Origin: an uncultured Clostridia bacterium
Lineage (GTDB): Bacteria; Bacillota; Clostridia; TANB77; CAG-508
Direction: 5' to 3'
Assembly (NCBI GenBank): GCA_948976265.1
Contig: CARFUA010000001.1
Span: 155,469-219,468, forward strand
DNA: 64,000 nucleotides
The number at the start of each line of letters is the position of its first letter. Position 1 is the first letter of the stretch. Under the pieces are notes generated by a model. It saw only the letters and a program-made list of their open reading frames with translations, was not told the origin of the DNA and searched no databases. This document shows positions 24,236 through 32,843 of this stretch, in pieces. The position numbers were made by a program, and so were the translations under genes.

Positions 24236-25978
24236 ATGAAAAATAGAATCAAGAAAATATTGAAAAAGTATAAATTACAATTTGTTATTGCTTGGGTTTT
24301 TATAGCAATTAATATGTATTTACTAACTTTACCACCGCAAATCATTGGTAAAATTGTGGATTTATTATACAATATTGATCAAAATAAGAATCTGATTATA
24401 AAGCAAACAATTTATTTACTTATAACAGCCATAGCTTTGCTATTAGCGAGAATTCCGTGGAGATACACAGTGGGAGTCATTGCTCGTGGATTTGAGAAAG
24501 ATATAAAAAACAGTTTATTTGACCAATTTATGAAAATAAAAATGATAAGTTTGCAGAATATTAAAAATGGAGAGTTGATGTCTTATTTTACGAAAGATGT
24601 AGGAGAAATAAGAGTTTTCTTATATCGAGCAGTTTCGCTAGCTTCCAGAATTCTTATTATTTTTGCTATGGTAACTTATCAGATGATAGTTGGTGTGAAT
24701 TTAAAACTTACATTGGCTACGATGTGTCCAATTGTTATAACGAGTTTTTTAGTAATTGTAATTAAAAAATACGTGGAAAAAAGTTTTAAGAGGTCGCAAA
24801 AATATTATACAGAATTGTCTGAATTTGTACAAGAAAGTACAGATAGTATTAAAACCACAAAAGCATATTCTGGGGAAATGAAACAGTTAAAAGAATTTAT
24901 AAAACGAAATAAAGCTTTAAAACATGCCAACAATAGCGTAGATGTTCATTCGACATTGTTGTCAACTTGTATTAACATTTGTTTTGGATTATGCTATGGA
25001 ATTTCTTTAATATACGGTTCGAGATTAGTTTTAGAAGGAAATATTAGTACAGGAGAATTTATTGCGTTTAATGGTTATATTGGGTTGTTTGTTGGACCAG
25101 TATCATGGCTTCCAGGACTTATATCACGTTATAAAAGAGCACAGATTGCGTATGAAAGACTTGACAAAGTGTTTCAATTAGAAAGAGAGAAAATTACAAC
25201 AAAGTATGAGAAAAGTTCAGATATGATAGCAGGAGATATTGTTATTACAGATTTAACTTATAATTATACGCAAAATATCGAAGTGGCATTAAATCATATT
25301 AATCTTGAAATTAAAGAAGGGGAAACCTTAGGTATTATTGGGACAATTGGAAGTGGAAAAACAACTTTGATGAATTTGTTGTTAAAATTATATCCTATTC
25401 CAAATGGGAAAATTACGATTGGGGGAACGGATATTAATGAAATTCCGCTAGCAGTTTTAAGAAAAAGTATTTGCTACATAACGCAAGATCCATTCCTATT
25501 TTCAAGTACCTTAAAAGATAATATTAGTCTATTTCGTGATGAGTATGAAGAGAAAGAAATTTTAGAAAGCACTAAAAGTGCAATGATTAATGATGATATT
25601 TGTAAAATGAATCAAGGAATTTATACAGTAATTGGCGAACGTGGAGTCGATTTATCTGGTGGGCAAAAACAAAGAATTATGATTTCAAGAGCGTTTTTGC
25701 AAAAAAGTAATATTGTTATTTTTGATGATACATTTTGTGCTTTAGACAATCGAACAGAAGAGGCATTATTAAAAAATATTAAGCAATTGACGAAAGGAAA
25801 AACTTGTATTATTATATCCAATCGAATTTCCGATATAAAAGATGCCGATAAAATTATTGTATTAGATGAAGGAAATATTATAGAAGCAGGAGTTCATGAA
25901 ACTTTAATTAACAAAAAAGGATTATACAGCAAACTTTATATACAACAATCTTCAAAAGAAGAAACCATTTTAGATTAG
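24236..25978 (+). CDS. Heterodimeric ABC exporter, subunit with degenerate catalytic site
   Basis: 580 residues from ATG 24236 (GGAGTG). Six membrane helices are followed by a nucleotide-binding domain with Walker A GTIGSGKTTLM (about 370), signature LSGGQKQR and Walker B IVIFDDTF. The catalytic Glu after Walker B is Asp, as in the non-catalytic halves of BmrCD/TM287-288-type multidrug exporters. Its partner starts 10 nt downstream. Substrate unknown. The gene ends GAAGAAACC...TTAG, close to the next ribosome site. Confidence 0.9.
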   Translation: MKNRIKKILKKYKLQFVIAWVFIAINMYLLTLPPQIIGKIVDLLYNIDQNKNLIIKQTIYLLITAIALLLARIPWRYTVGVIARGFEKDIKNSLFDQFMKIKMISLQNIKNGELMSYFTKDVGEIRVFLYRAVSLASRILIIFAMVTYQMIVGVNLKLTLATMCPIVITSFLVIVIKKYVEKSFKRSQKYYTELSEFVQESTDSIKTTKAYSGEMKQLKEFIKRNKALKHANNSVDVHSTLLSTCINICFGLCYGISLIYGSRLVLEGNISTGEFIAFNGYIGLFVGPVSWLPGLISRYKRAQIAYERLDKVFQLEREKITTKYEKSSDMIAGDIVITDLTYNYTQNIEVALNHINLEIKEGETLGIIGTIGSGKTTLMNLLLKLYPIPNGKITIGGTDINEIPLAVLRKSICYITQDPFLFSSTLKDNISLFRDEYEEKEILESTKSAMINDDICKMNQGIYTVIGERGVDLSGGQKQRIMISRAFLQKSNIVIFDDTFCALDNRTEEALLKNIKQLTKGKTCIIISNRISDIKDADKIIVLDEGNIIEAGVHETLINKKGLYSKLYIQQSSKEETILD

Positions 25979-25988
25979 GAGAATTGGA

Positions 25989-27734
25989 ATGAAAAACAAA
26001 ACCTTGTCCAGAGTCCTGGAATTAGCAAAACCACATAAAAAAACACTTTTAATTACGTCAATTTTGTCACTATTGATAGGCATTGGCGAAATCATAAAAC
26101 CATATTTACTGGAAGTTGCGATTGATGAATATATTAGCAAGGGAATTTTCCAGAAAGGGAGCATTACAGTAGCAGTACTTGGAGCGTTTTACATTGGAAT
26201 TGTATTGTTGGGGAATATTATTGATTTTATAACCACCACCACTGTTAATATGATGGGGGAAGAAATTATTTATAGTTTAAGAAATCGATTATTCAAATTT
26301 ACGCAAAATACCAACATTACATTTCATGATAAAACCTCAGCAGGGAAATTATTTGTTAGAATCACAAATGATGTTGAAGATATTTCTTCCTTGTTTAAAG
26401 ATATTATTGCTACAATTGTAAAAGATATTATTTTAATTTTTGCAATCGCAGGAATTATGCTATATTTTAATTGGAAATTAGGGTTACTTACTTTTATAGT
26501 AGTTCCGTTCATAATGATTTTTTCGGTAGTTTTAACTACAATTTTACATAAACAATATGACGTTTCAAAAGTCATAAGAACGAATTTGAATACTTTCTTG
26601 GCAGAATCAATTTATGGTGCCAAAATTATAAAAGTGTTCAATATTCAAAGAGAAAAACAAAAAGAATGTGAAACATTTACAAAAGATTATTATAAAGCAA
26701 GAATTAAAACTGGCTGGATAGAAGGGTTATTACCTGCTATAATGACAGTATTAGAAAACGTAGGAATTGCGATTATCGTGGTAGCGTGTACAAATCATAT
26801 TTGGGGAATTGGATTAGAAGTAGGATTTATTTATGCATTTATTACTTATATAAAACAACTATTTGAGCCCATTACAAGAATTATTGAAAATATTGAAACT
26901 GTCCAAGAAGCTTTTGTTTCCATTGATAAAATATACAATATTTTAGACCAAAAAGAGTATTTAGAAGATTTTGAATCAGGCATTCAACTAAAGGAAGTAA
27001 AAGGCAAAATAGAATTTAAAAATGTTTGGTTTTCTTATGATAAAGGAGAAAATTGGATTTTAAAAGATGTAAGTTTTACAATTAATCCTGGGGAAAGCAT
27101 TGCGCTGGTTGGAAAAACTGGTTCTGGTAAAACGACAATTACCAATCTAATCAACCGATTTTATGAAATCCAAAAAGGTGAAATTTTATTAGATGGTGTC
27201 AATATTAAAGAAATTAATTTAAGAAGTTTAAGAAGCAACATAGGCATTATTTTGCAGGACCCATTTATATTTGCAAAAAGTATAAAAGAGAATATAAAAT
27301 TATATAAAAATTTGGACGATATAGAAATCCAAGAAGCGATAGAACTTGCTTCAGCAGACGAATTTATTAATTCTTTGCCAGATGGAATGGAACAGGTTGC
27401 CAATGAAAGAGGAAATTCCTACTCAGAAGGACAAAAACAATTGATTGCTTTCGCACGTGTTTTTGCCAATAATCCTAACATCTTTATTTTAGATGAGGCG
27501 ACTGCAAACATTGATACTTATACAGAAAGTCTCATTCAGCAATCCATAGATCGCTTATCAGCTAATAAAACTTCAATTTTTATAGCACATCGATTGTCTA
27601 CAATTGTAAATGTGGATAGAATTATTGTTTTGAGTGAAGGTGAAATTGTTGAACAAGGAAATCATGAAGCTTTATTAAAAACAGGAGGCTATTATTCAAA
27701 ATTATACAATGCTTATTATGAAAGTCTAGGCTAA
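25989..27734 (+). CDS. Heterodimeric ABC exporter, subunit with intact catalytic Glu
   Basis: 581 residues: membrane domain 1-320, Walker A GKTGSGKTTITN (about 369) and Walker B IFILDEATANID with the catalytic Glu. Its signature reads YSEGQKQ rather than LSGGQ. Together with the preceding subunit (good signature, missing Glu) this gives one working and one degenerate ATP site, the hallmark of asymmetric type IV exporters. Confidence 0.92.
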   Translation: MKNKTLSRVLELAKPHKKTLLITSILSLLIGIGEIIKPYLLEVAIDEYISKGIFQKGSITVAVLGAFYIGIVLLGNIIDFITTTTVNMMGEEIIYSLRNRLFKFTQNTNITFHDKTSAGKLFVRITNDVEDISSLFKDIIATIVKDIILIFAIAGIMLYFNWKLGLLTFIVVPFIMIFSVVLTTILHKQYDVSKVIRTNLNTFLAESIYGAKIIKVFNIQREKQKECETFTKDYYKARIKTGWIEGLLPAIMTVLENVGIAIIVVACTNHIWGIGLEVGFIYAFITYIKQLFEPITRIIENIETVQEAFVSIDKIYNILDQKEYLEDFESGIQLKEVKGKIEFKNVWFSYDKGENWILKDVSFTINPGESIALVGKTGSGKTTITNLINRFYEIQKGEILLDGVNIKEINLRSLRSNIGIILQDPFIFAKSIKENIKLYKNLDDIEIQEAIELASADEFINSLPDGMEQVANERGNSYSEGQKQLIAFARVFANNPNIFILDEATANIDTYTESLIQQSIDRLSANKTSIFIAHRLSTIVNVDRIIVLSEGEIVEQGNHEALLKTGGYYSKLYNAYYESLG

Positions 27735-27790
27735 AATTAGCAAATCTGATAAAAACTGCCAAAAAGTAGCAAAAAAATTCACAATATGTA

Positions 27791-27819
27791 TTGATTTTTT
27801 TGACAAAATCGTTTATAAT
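27791..27819 (+). promoter_or_regulatory. Promoter of the adhesin gene
   Basis: TTGATT (27791-27796), a 17-bp spacer and TATAAT (27814-27819). Confidence 0.6.
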
Positions 27820-27892
27820 AAAAATGTATGATTTTAAAAATGTTTATAGCTACACAAGGATAAATATTTTTATAAAAAGGATGGTAAATAAT

Positions 27893-30800
27893 ATGATGAA
27901 AGAGAAAATTTTAAAAGTGGTAACAGCAGCAACTTGTATTGCGACACTAGTAATACCACACGCAAGCACAGTATTAGCAGCGGCGTTAACGAACAAAACG
28001 CCAAACGAAGTAAATACAGTATCACTAATATCCACAGAATATCATGAAGGAGGAGAAGAATCTACAGGAAGTCTATCAGTTGAAGCGATCAACCAATATG
28101 ATACCCATCAATATGAATACTCTTTTGGTGGAAAAGTAAGTGGAACGCCAATTTTAAAAATTGTAAGAGACGATGACCGTGACCCAGCTATGGGAAATTA
28201 CTTATTTTCAGATGCATTCTACTGTTTAAATGGAGAAAAATCTTTTCCGACAATAGAAGGTGCAATTGAATATACAAGAAGCATTGCAGATTTCTTTGAA
28301 GAAAATGCATCTACCCTTAATTTAAGTGATGAAAATTATAATTCACTATGTTGGTTATTTGATAACATGTATCTAAGAAAACAAATGACAGATGAACAAA
28401 GAACAGCGCAAAAAGATGCCATTATCAGAAATGCTTTCTCCGATGTATTAAACTCTACATACGAGGATAGCACAAGTATAGACGATATCAAAGCAGTGAT
28501 AACAGATGACGATATTGAGGTGATTCAACAATGGGCTATTTGGTATTTTGCCAATCCAAATAAAAAGACATTACAAAATATTACAATCGAAGCGGACAAA
28601 TTACCAGTTATTGATTTGACAACCATTACCCAAGATACTGATAGTATGGAAACGACCAGATACGAATGGCTAAATATTTTATACCGCTATTTTGTAACCA
28701 AAGCTTCTGAAAATAAAGATAAAGAAATGGCATCAACCAATTCAAAATATCCAACGCTAGAGGACAAAAATGCAACGTACACAATAGAAGGAAACGAATA
28801 TAAAATAGGACCATTTAGAGTAACAGCGCCATCTTCTGATTTATCAGCAGGTGACTATCAAATTACATTAAGCAATGGGACAAGTGAATTGCTTTCAACT
28901 GCTTATACAATCAAAGATGAGAATGGAAATGTAATTAACAAAAAAATAAATGAAATTTTTGATACAGATTATTATATTTATTTACCAATGAACGGAAATC
29001 CAATTCAAACGTTGAAATTAAATTTATCTTATACCAAATTTGGTACCAAAGCTTCTGTGTGGACACCAGGAAATGCAGATTATCAACCAATTGTATTACT
29101 TACCAAAGAAGGTGATACAGTAAAAGATAGCGTAGAAGTAAAACTAAATCCACAACCAGACTTGGCTTTAAGAAAATATATTGTTGCTGTGAATGGTGAA
29201 AAAATTGCCAACAGCAGAAATCCACAAATCACCATGACAGACGGAAAAATCGAATACAAACACAGAAAAGACGCGCTAGAAATTGGTGTAGGAGACACCG
29301 TAACTTATGAAATTACCGTGTACAATGAAGGAAATATTTATGGTACAGCAACTGAAATTGTAGACTATTTGCCAGAAAATTTAGAATTTATCGAAGATAA
29401 TGAAATCAATAAACAATATGGCTGGAAGCCAAATGGAAATATAATAACAACCAAAAGAGATAAATCATTAGCGCCATTTACAAACAATTCACTAGATACT
29501 GATACTGTACAAATTGTTTGCAAAGTAAAAAGTACAGCAACATCAGGTGAGATTTTGACGAATATTGCAGAAATCAAATCAGACAATATCGATGATATCG
29601 ATTCTGAACCAAATTCATTTGAAACAATAATTGATTCCATCAACAAACCTGACTATAAAGGAAAAGACAAAAACCCAGAAGATTTATCAAATCCAGATTA
29701 TTATTATGAAGGAAAACAAGATGACGACGACTTCGAAAAAGTAAAAGTAGTAGGAAAAGCATTTGATTTAAGCTTACAAAAATTTATTACAACGGTTAAT
29801 GGAAAAGCATTAACAGAAAGTAGAGAGCCAAAAGTAAATACAAATCCGCTAAAGAACGGTTTGACGAATGCAGAATATACACAAGTAAAAACACCAGTTG
29901 TTGTAAAAAAAGGAGATATTGTAACATATACCATTCGCGTGTATAACGAAGGCGAAGTAGATGGCTATGCCGAAACAGTAGCAGATTATTTGCCAGATGG
30001 TCTAGGTTATCTCGTAAACCATAAAAACAACATTGACAATTACTGGGCAATCCCACAAGATTTACAAAGTACGCCTGTCAAACTAACAGAAAGCGAATTA
30101 AAAAATCTTAAAATCGAAGATTTCACAGGAGAAACCAATCTAAATGATGTAACCGTTATCAAAGGACCTGTCAAATTGACTTCAACAGCTTTAAGCTCAA
30201 GTAAAGCTGATACACAAATCAAAGCATTTGATGGTTCGGATAAATTAGACTATAAAGATATTGAAATTACATGTATTGTATTGGCAGACAGCAATTTGAA
30301 AAATATTGCAGAAATCACCAAGGATTTAGACGAAAATAAAGAAGAAGTTGAAGACAGAGATTCTGTACCAGATACGGTTAATCCAGATGATTATCCAGGA
30401 AAAGATGAAACACAAGATGACCACGACTATGAAATTTTAACCATGAAAAAATTTGATTTAAGTTTACAAAAATTCATTACAGGTTTAAATGACAAAGAAA
30501 TCACAGACAGAGTTCCAGTTGTTAGTTACAACGAAGGCAAAATATCATACACCCATCCACAAACTCCTTTGGAAGTAAACAATGGCGATAATGTAACTTA
30601 TACGATTCGCGTATATAACGAAGGCGAAGTAGATGGTTATGCAGCAGAAATTGGAGATGATATTCCAGAAGGTTTAATTTTCGAACCAGAAAATGAAATC
30701 AATAAAAAATATGGCTGGAAAATGATAGATAGTACAGGAAATGAAACAACAGATGTAAACAAAGCTGTAGAAATAAGAACCGATTATTTATCTAAAGAAA

Positions 30801-31651
30801 AAGCGGAAGCAAGACAAGAAAGCGCTTTATTAACAGCATTTGATAAAGAAAATGGTAATTTATTCTATTTAGATGTAGAAGCTGTGTTCAAAGTAAAAGC
30901 AACTTCAGCAGATACAATTATCACAAACACCGCAGAAATCACAAAAGATACTGATTCAGATGGAAATGAAATCGATGATATTGATTCTACGCCAGACAAC
31001 AAAAAAGAAGGCGAAGATGATATTGACCAAGAAAGAGTTCATGTAGGATATTTCGATTTAGCACTTCAAAAAGACTTGACAAAAGCAGTTGTAACAGAAG
31101 GAAATGCAACCAATGAATTTCCTGCAGTCAATGGCGAATTGCTAAAAATTGAAATTAACCGAAAGAAACTTAATTCAACTATAGTGAAATTTGTTTATAA
31201 TATCACAATTACAAACGAAGGAACAATTCCTGGTTATGCAACCCAGATTAGAGATTATATCCCAGAAGGTCTACAATTTGTAGAAGCGGATAATCAAAAC
31301 TGGAAAGAAGATACAGCTGGTACAATTGTAACCGATGCATTAGCTAAAACATTATTACAACCTGGTGAATCAGCAAGTGTTGAAGTTGTTCTAAGATGGA
31401 TTAATGGAGAAAACAATTTAGGAACGAAAATAAATGTTGCCGAAATTAGTGAAGACTATAACGATGCTAACGACGTAGATGACATTGATTCTACCCCAGA
31501 TAACAAAGTTGACGGTGAAGACGACATCGACGACGCACCAGTTATTTTAAGTATTTCAACAGGTAGAGCTCCAATGTATATTGTATTGACAACAACAGTT
31601 TTAGCAATCATCGGCACAGGAGTTGTAGCAATTAAGAAATATGTATTATAA
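27893..31651 (+). CDS. Large surface adhesin: thioester domain plus DUF11-like repeats
   Basis: About 1252 residues from ATG 27893. The signal peptide (KILKVVTAATCIATLVIPHA...VLAAA) is followed by a probable thioester domain, with Cys in DAFYCLNGEKS (near residue 110) and Gln in VIQQWAIWYF (near 206). Four DUF11-type Ig-like repeats follow. Each opens with FDL(S/A)LQK-like text, carries GDxVTYxIxVYNEGxxxGYA and ends NIAEI..D, with acidic linkers rich in Asp and Glu. The C-terminus is a membrane helix with a basic tail (VVAIKKYVL). No LPXTG motif is visible, so it is membrane-anchored. Thioester domains bind host amines covalently. That function here is inferred. Confidence 0.85.
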   Translation: MMKEKILKVVTAATCIATLVIPHASTVLAAALTNKTPNEVNTVSLISTEYHEGGEESTGSLSVEAINQYDTHQYEYSFGGKVSGTPILKIVRDDDRDPAMGNYLFSDAFYCLNGEKSFPTIEGAIEYTRSIADFFEENASTLNLSDENYNSLCWLFDNMYLRKQMTDEQRTAQKDAIIRNAFSDVLNSTYEDSTSIDDIKAVITDDDIEVIQQWAIWYFANPNKKTLQNITIEADKLPVIDLTTITQDTDSMETTRYEWLNILYRYFVTKASENKDKEMASTNSKYPTLEDKNATYTIEGNEYKIGPFRVTAPSSDLSAGDYQITLSNGTSELLSTAYTIKDENGNVINKKINEIFDTDYYIYLPMNGNPIQTLKLNLSYTKFGTKASVWTPGNADYQPIVLLTKEGDTVKDSVEVKLNPQPDLALRKYIVAVNGEKIANSRNPQITMTDGKIEYKHRKDALEIGVGDTVTYEITVYNEGNIYGTATEIVDYLPENLEFIEDNEINKQYGWKPNGNIITTKRDKSLAPFTNNSLDTDTVQIVCKVKSTATSGEILTNIAEIKSDNIDDIDSEPNSFETIIDSINKPDYKGKDKNPEDLSNPDYYYEGKQDDDDFEKVKVVGKAFDLSLQKFITTVNGKALTESREPKVNTNPLKNGLTNAEYTQVKTPVVVKKGDIVTYTIRVYNEGEVDGYAETVADYLPDGLGYLVNHKNNIDNYWAIPQDLQSTPVKLTESELKNLKIEDFTGETNLNDVTVIKGPVKLTSTALSSSKADTQIKAFDGSDKLDYKDIEITCIVLADSNLKNIAEITKDLDENKEEVEDRDSVPDTVNPDDYPGKDETQDDHDYEILTMKKFDLSLQKFITGLNDKEITDRVPVVSYNEGKISYTHPQTPLEVNNGDNVTYTIRVYNEGEVDGYAAEIGDDIPEGLIFEPENEINKKYGWKMIDSTGNETTDVNKAVEIRTDYLSKEKAEARQESALLTAFDKENGNLFYLDVEAVFKVKATSADTIITNTAEITKDTDSDGNEIDDIDSTPDNKKEGEDDIDQERVHVGYFDLALQKDLTKAVVTEGNATNEFPAVNGELLKIEINRKKLNSTIVKFVYNITITNEGTIPGYATQIRDYIPEGLQFVEADNQNWKEDTAGTIVTDALAKTLLQPGESASVEVVLRWINGENNLGTKINVAEISEDYNDANDVDDIDSTPDNKVDGEDDIDDAPVILSISTGRAPMYIVLTTTVLAIIGTGVVAIKKYVL

Positions 31652-31665
31652 TAAAAAGTTAAAAT

Positions 31666-31691
31666 AAGGACGACGTTAGGTCGTCTTTATT
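31666..31691 (+). terminator. Terminator of the adhesin gene
   Basis: AAGGACGAC (31666-31674) / GTCGTCTTT (31680-31688), with one G-T pair, then AT-rich sequence. Confidence 0.65.
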
Positions 31692-31838
31692 AATTTAACG
31701 AATTCGAAATTCATGTCAAATGCATAAGTTAATTTTTTGGAAAGCTCCGTTTGATTAAAAGTAGCTAAAAAAATTAAATTTATTATACACATATTTTATG
31801 GGGATAAATCAAAATTACAAATAATTTCTGCAAATATA

Positions 31839-31867
31839 TTGACAACGATAACATTTTAAAATAAAAT
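31839..31867 (+). promoter_or_regulatory. Promoter of the tiny ORF / secreted protein unit
   Basis: TTGACA (31839-31844), a 17-bp spacer and TAAAAT (31862-31867). Confidence 0.65.
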
Positions 31868-31904
31868 ATATTTATAAAAAATTGAGCAAAGAATGGAGAA
31901 ATGC

Positions 31905-31994
31905 ATGAACAACAAAAGAAAAAATAAAATACATGAAAGCCTTGCGACTGTAGAGAGAGAGAGAGAGAGAGAGAGCCTATTTTCTAATAGATAA
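31905..31994 (+). CDS. 29-residue leader ORF containing a (GA)n microsatellite
   Basis: ATG 31905 with GGAGA upstream. The peptide begins MNNKRKNKIHESLATV and then has an alternating Glu/Arg run encoded by about 12 GA units (31952-31975). It lies between a strong promoter and a terminator-like hairpin, ahead of the secreted-protein gene. A second tiny ORF at 48454 shares the ESxATV words and the same ORF-terminator-gene layout. Repeat-length change would shift the frame. Translation is not proven. Confidence 0.45.
   Translation: MNNKRKNKIHESLATVERERERESLFSNR
31952..31975 (+). repeat. (AG)12 dinucleotide repeat
   Basis: Twelve uninterrupted AG units inside the tiny ORF. No other dinucleotide tract of this length is seen in the window. 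Confidence 0.9.
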
Positions 31995-32055
31995 GAATAA
32001 AATAAAAAATATGATAAATCATAAAAAGATAGGAATAATATGCTTGTATGAAAAT

Positions 32056-32079
32056 ACAGGTTGATATGCCTGTCTTTTT
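32056..32079 (+). terminator. Terminator or attenuator before the secreted-protein gene
   Basis: ACAGG (32056-32060) / CCTGT (32069-32073), then CTTTTTG. It separates the tiny ORF from ATG 32110. Confidence 0.5.
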
Positions 32080-32109
32080 GTTGTTTAAAAAAGAAAGGAA
32101 AGAGAAAAA

Positions 32110-32824
32110 ATGAAAATGAAGAAAAAATTTTTTACAGCAATTATTGGTTTGACAACAATTGGAGCATTGCTAATGCCAATTAAGGCAAATGCAGCGTTGC
32201 AGGCGAATGGGAATGCGTCAATACAAAATACGATTGCTTATTGGATAGAAAATGTTAGAAAAATGGAAGAAGCAGGAGGGACACTAGGATTGACAGATAA
32301 AATCAACACAACAATAGATGAAAATACTAATACGTATCTAACTTCGGTGTCTTCTAATAATTTGGATATTCACATGCAAAAAAATTCAGAATATGGAGCA
32401 ATGGCAATCCTTTCAGCTTCAGCTTATGGAAATCAAAATGTAATTGGAGATGGAGAAACGACGACTGGAAACAAATCGGGTGTATATATGAAATTAAATA
32501 AAGAGTGGGTTTCAGCAGGAACAATAAGTGAGTTACCTAATTATCTTCATGCAAATGCAAAATATAAAGATATATATACTACTACCCAAACCAGCAAACC
32601 AGGAGATGCTCTTTTGGAAACATATAGACCAGATGGTTACAACTGGCATAATGGAATTTCATCTAGTTGGTTCGCATTAGATAGTCATAGTGGTTTAATT
32701 AGAGGATATGCTGGAAGTATTTTTTCATATTATGGTCACTGTTATTATCATATTAATCGGTGAGGCTTATTTTAATTATGGTTGGTCAACTCGCGCGGTT
32801 GTGGTAATCGGTAATGGATTTTAA
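32110..32824 (+). CDS. Secreted protein, unknown, +1 frame change at CGG before the C-terminus
   Basis: 237 residues when joined. The signal peptide (KKKFFTAIIGLTTIGALLMPIKANA) is cleaved near residue 31. The mature part ends in the 0 frame at ...CYYHIN-CGG-TGA (CGG at 32758-32760). Skipping the C gives GGT GAG GCT and a further 22 codons, GEAYFNYGWSTRAVVVIGNGF, to TAA at 32824. A closing RAVVVIGNGF is the kind of C-terminal strand seen in such secreted proteins. No enzymatic motif was recognised. The gene has AAAGGAAAG before its ATG and lies upstream of a prepilin-like gene. Confidence 0.7.
32758..32760 (+). other. CGG frame-change site B (secreted protein)
   Basis: Codons AAT CGG TGA. The +1 reading is AAT (C) GGT GAG GCT TAT. 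The 0-frame stop follows CGG at once. Confidence 0.75.
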
Positions 32825-32843
32825 TAGTGGATAAGAGGAAATT

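Noticed and set aside
24236..27734. The two ABC genes as a fragmented duplicate of one gene
   Set aside because: Both are full length and show the complementary degenerate sites expected of a heterodimer.
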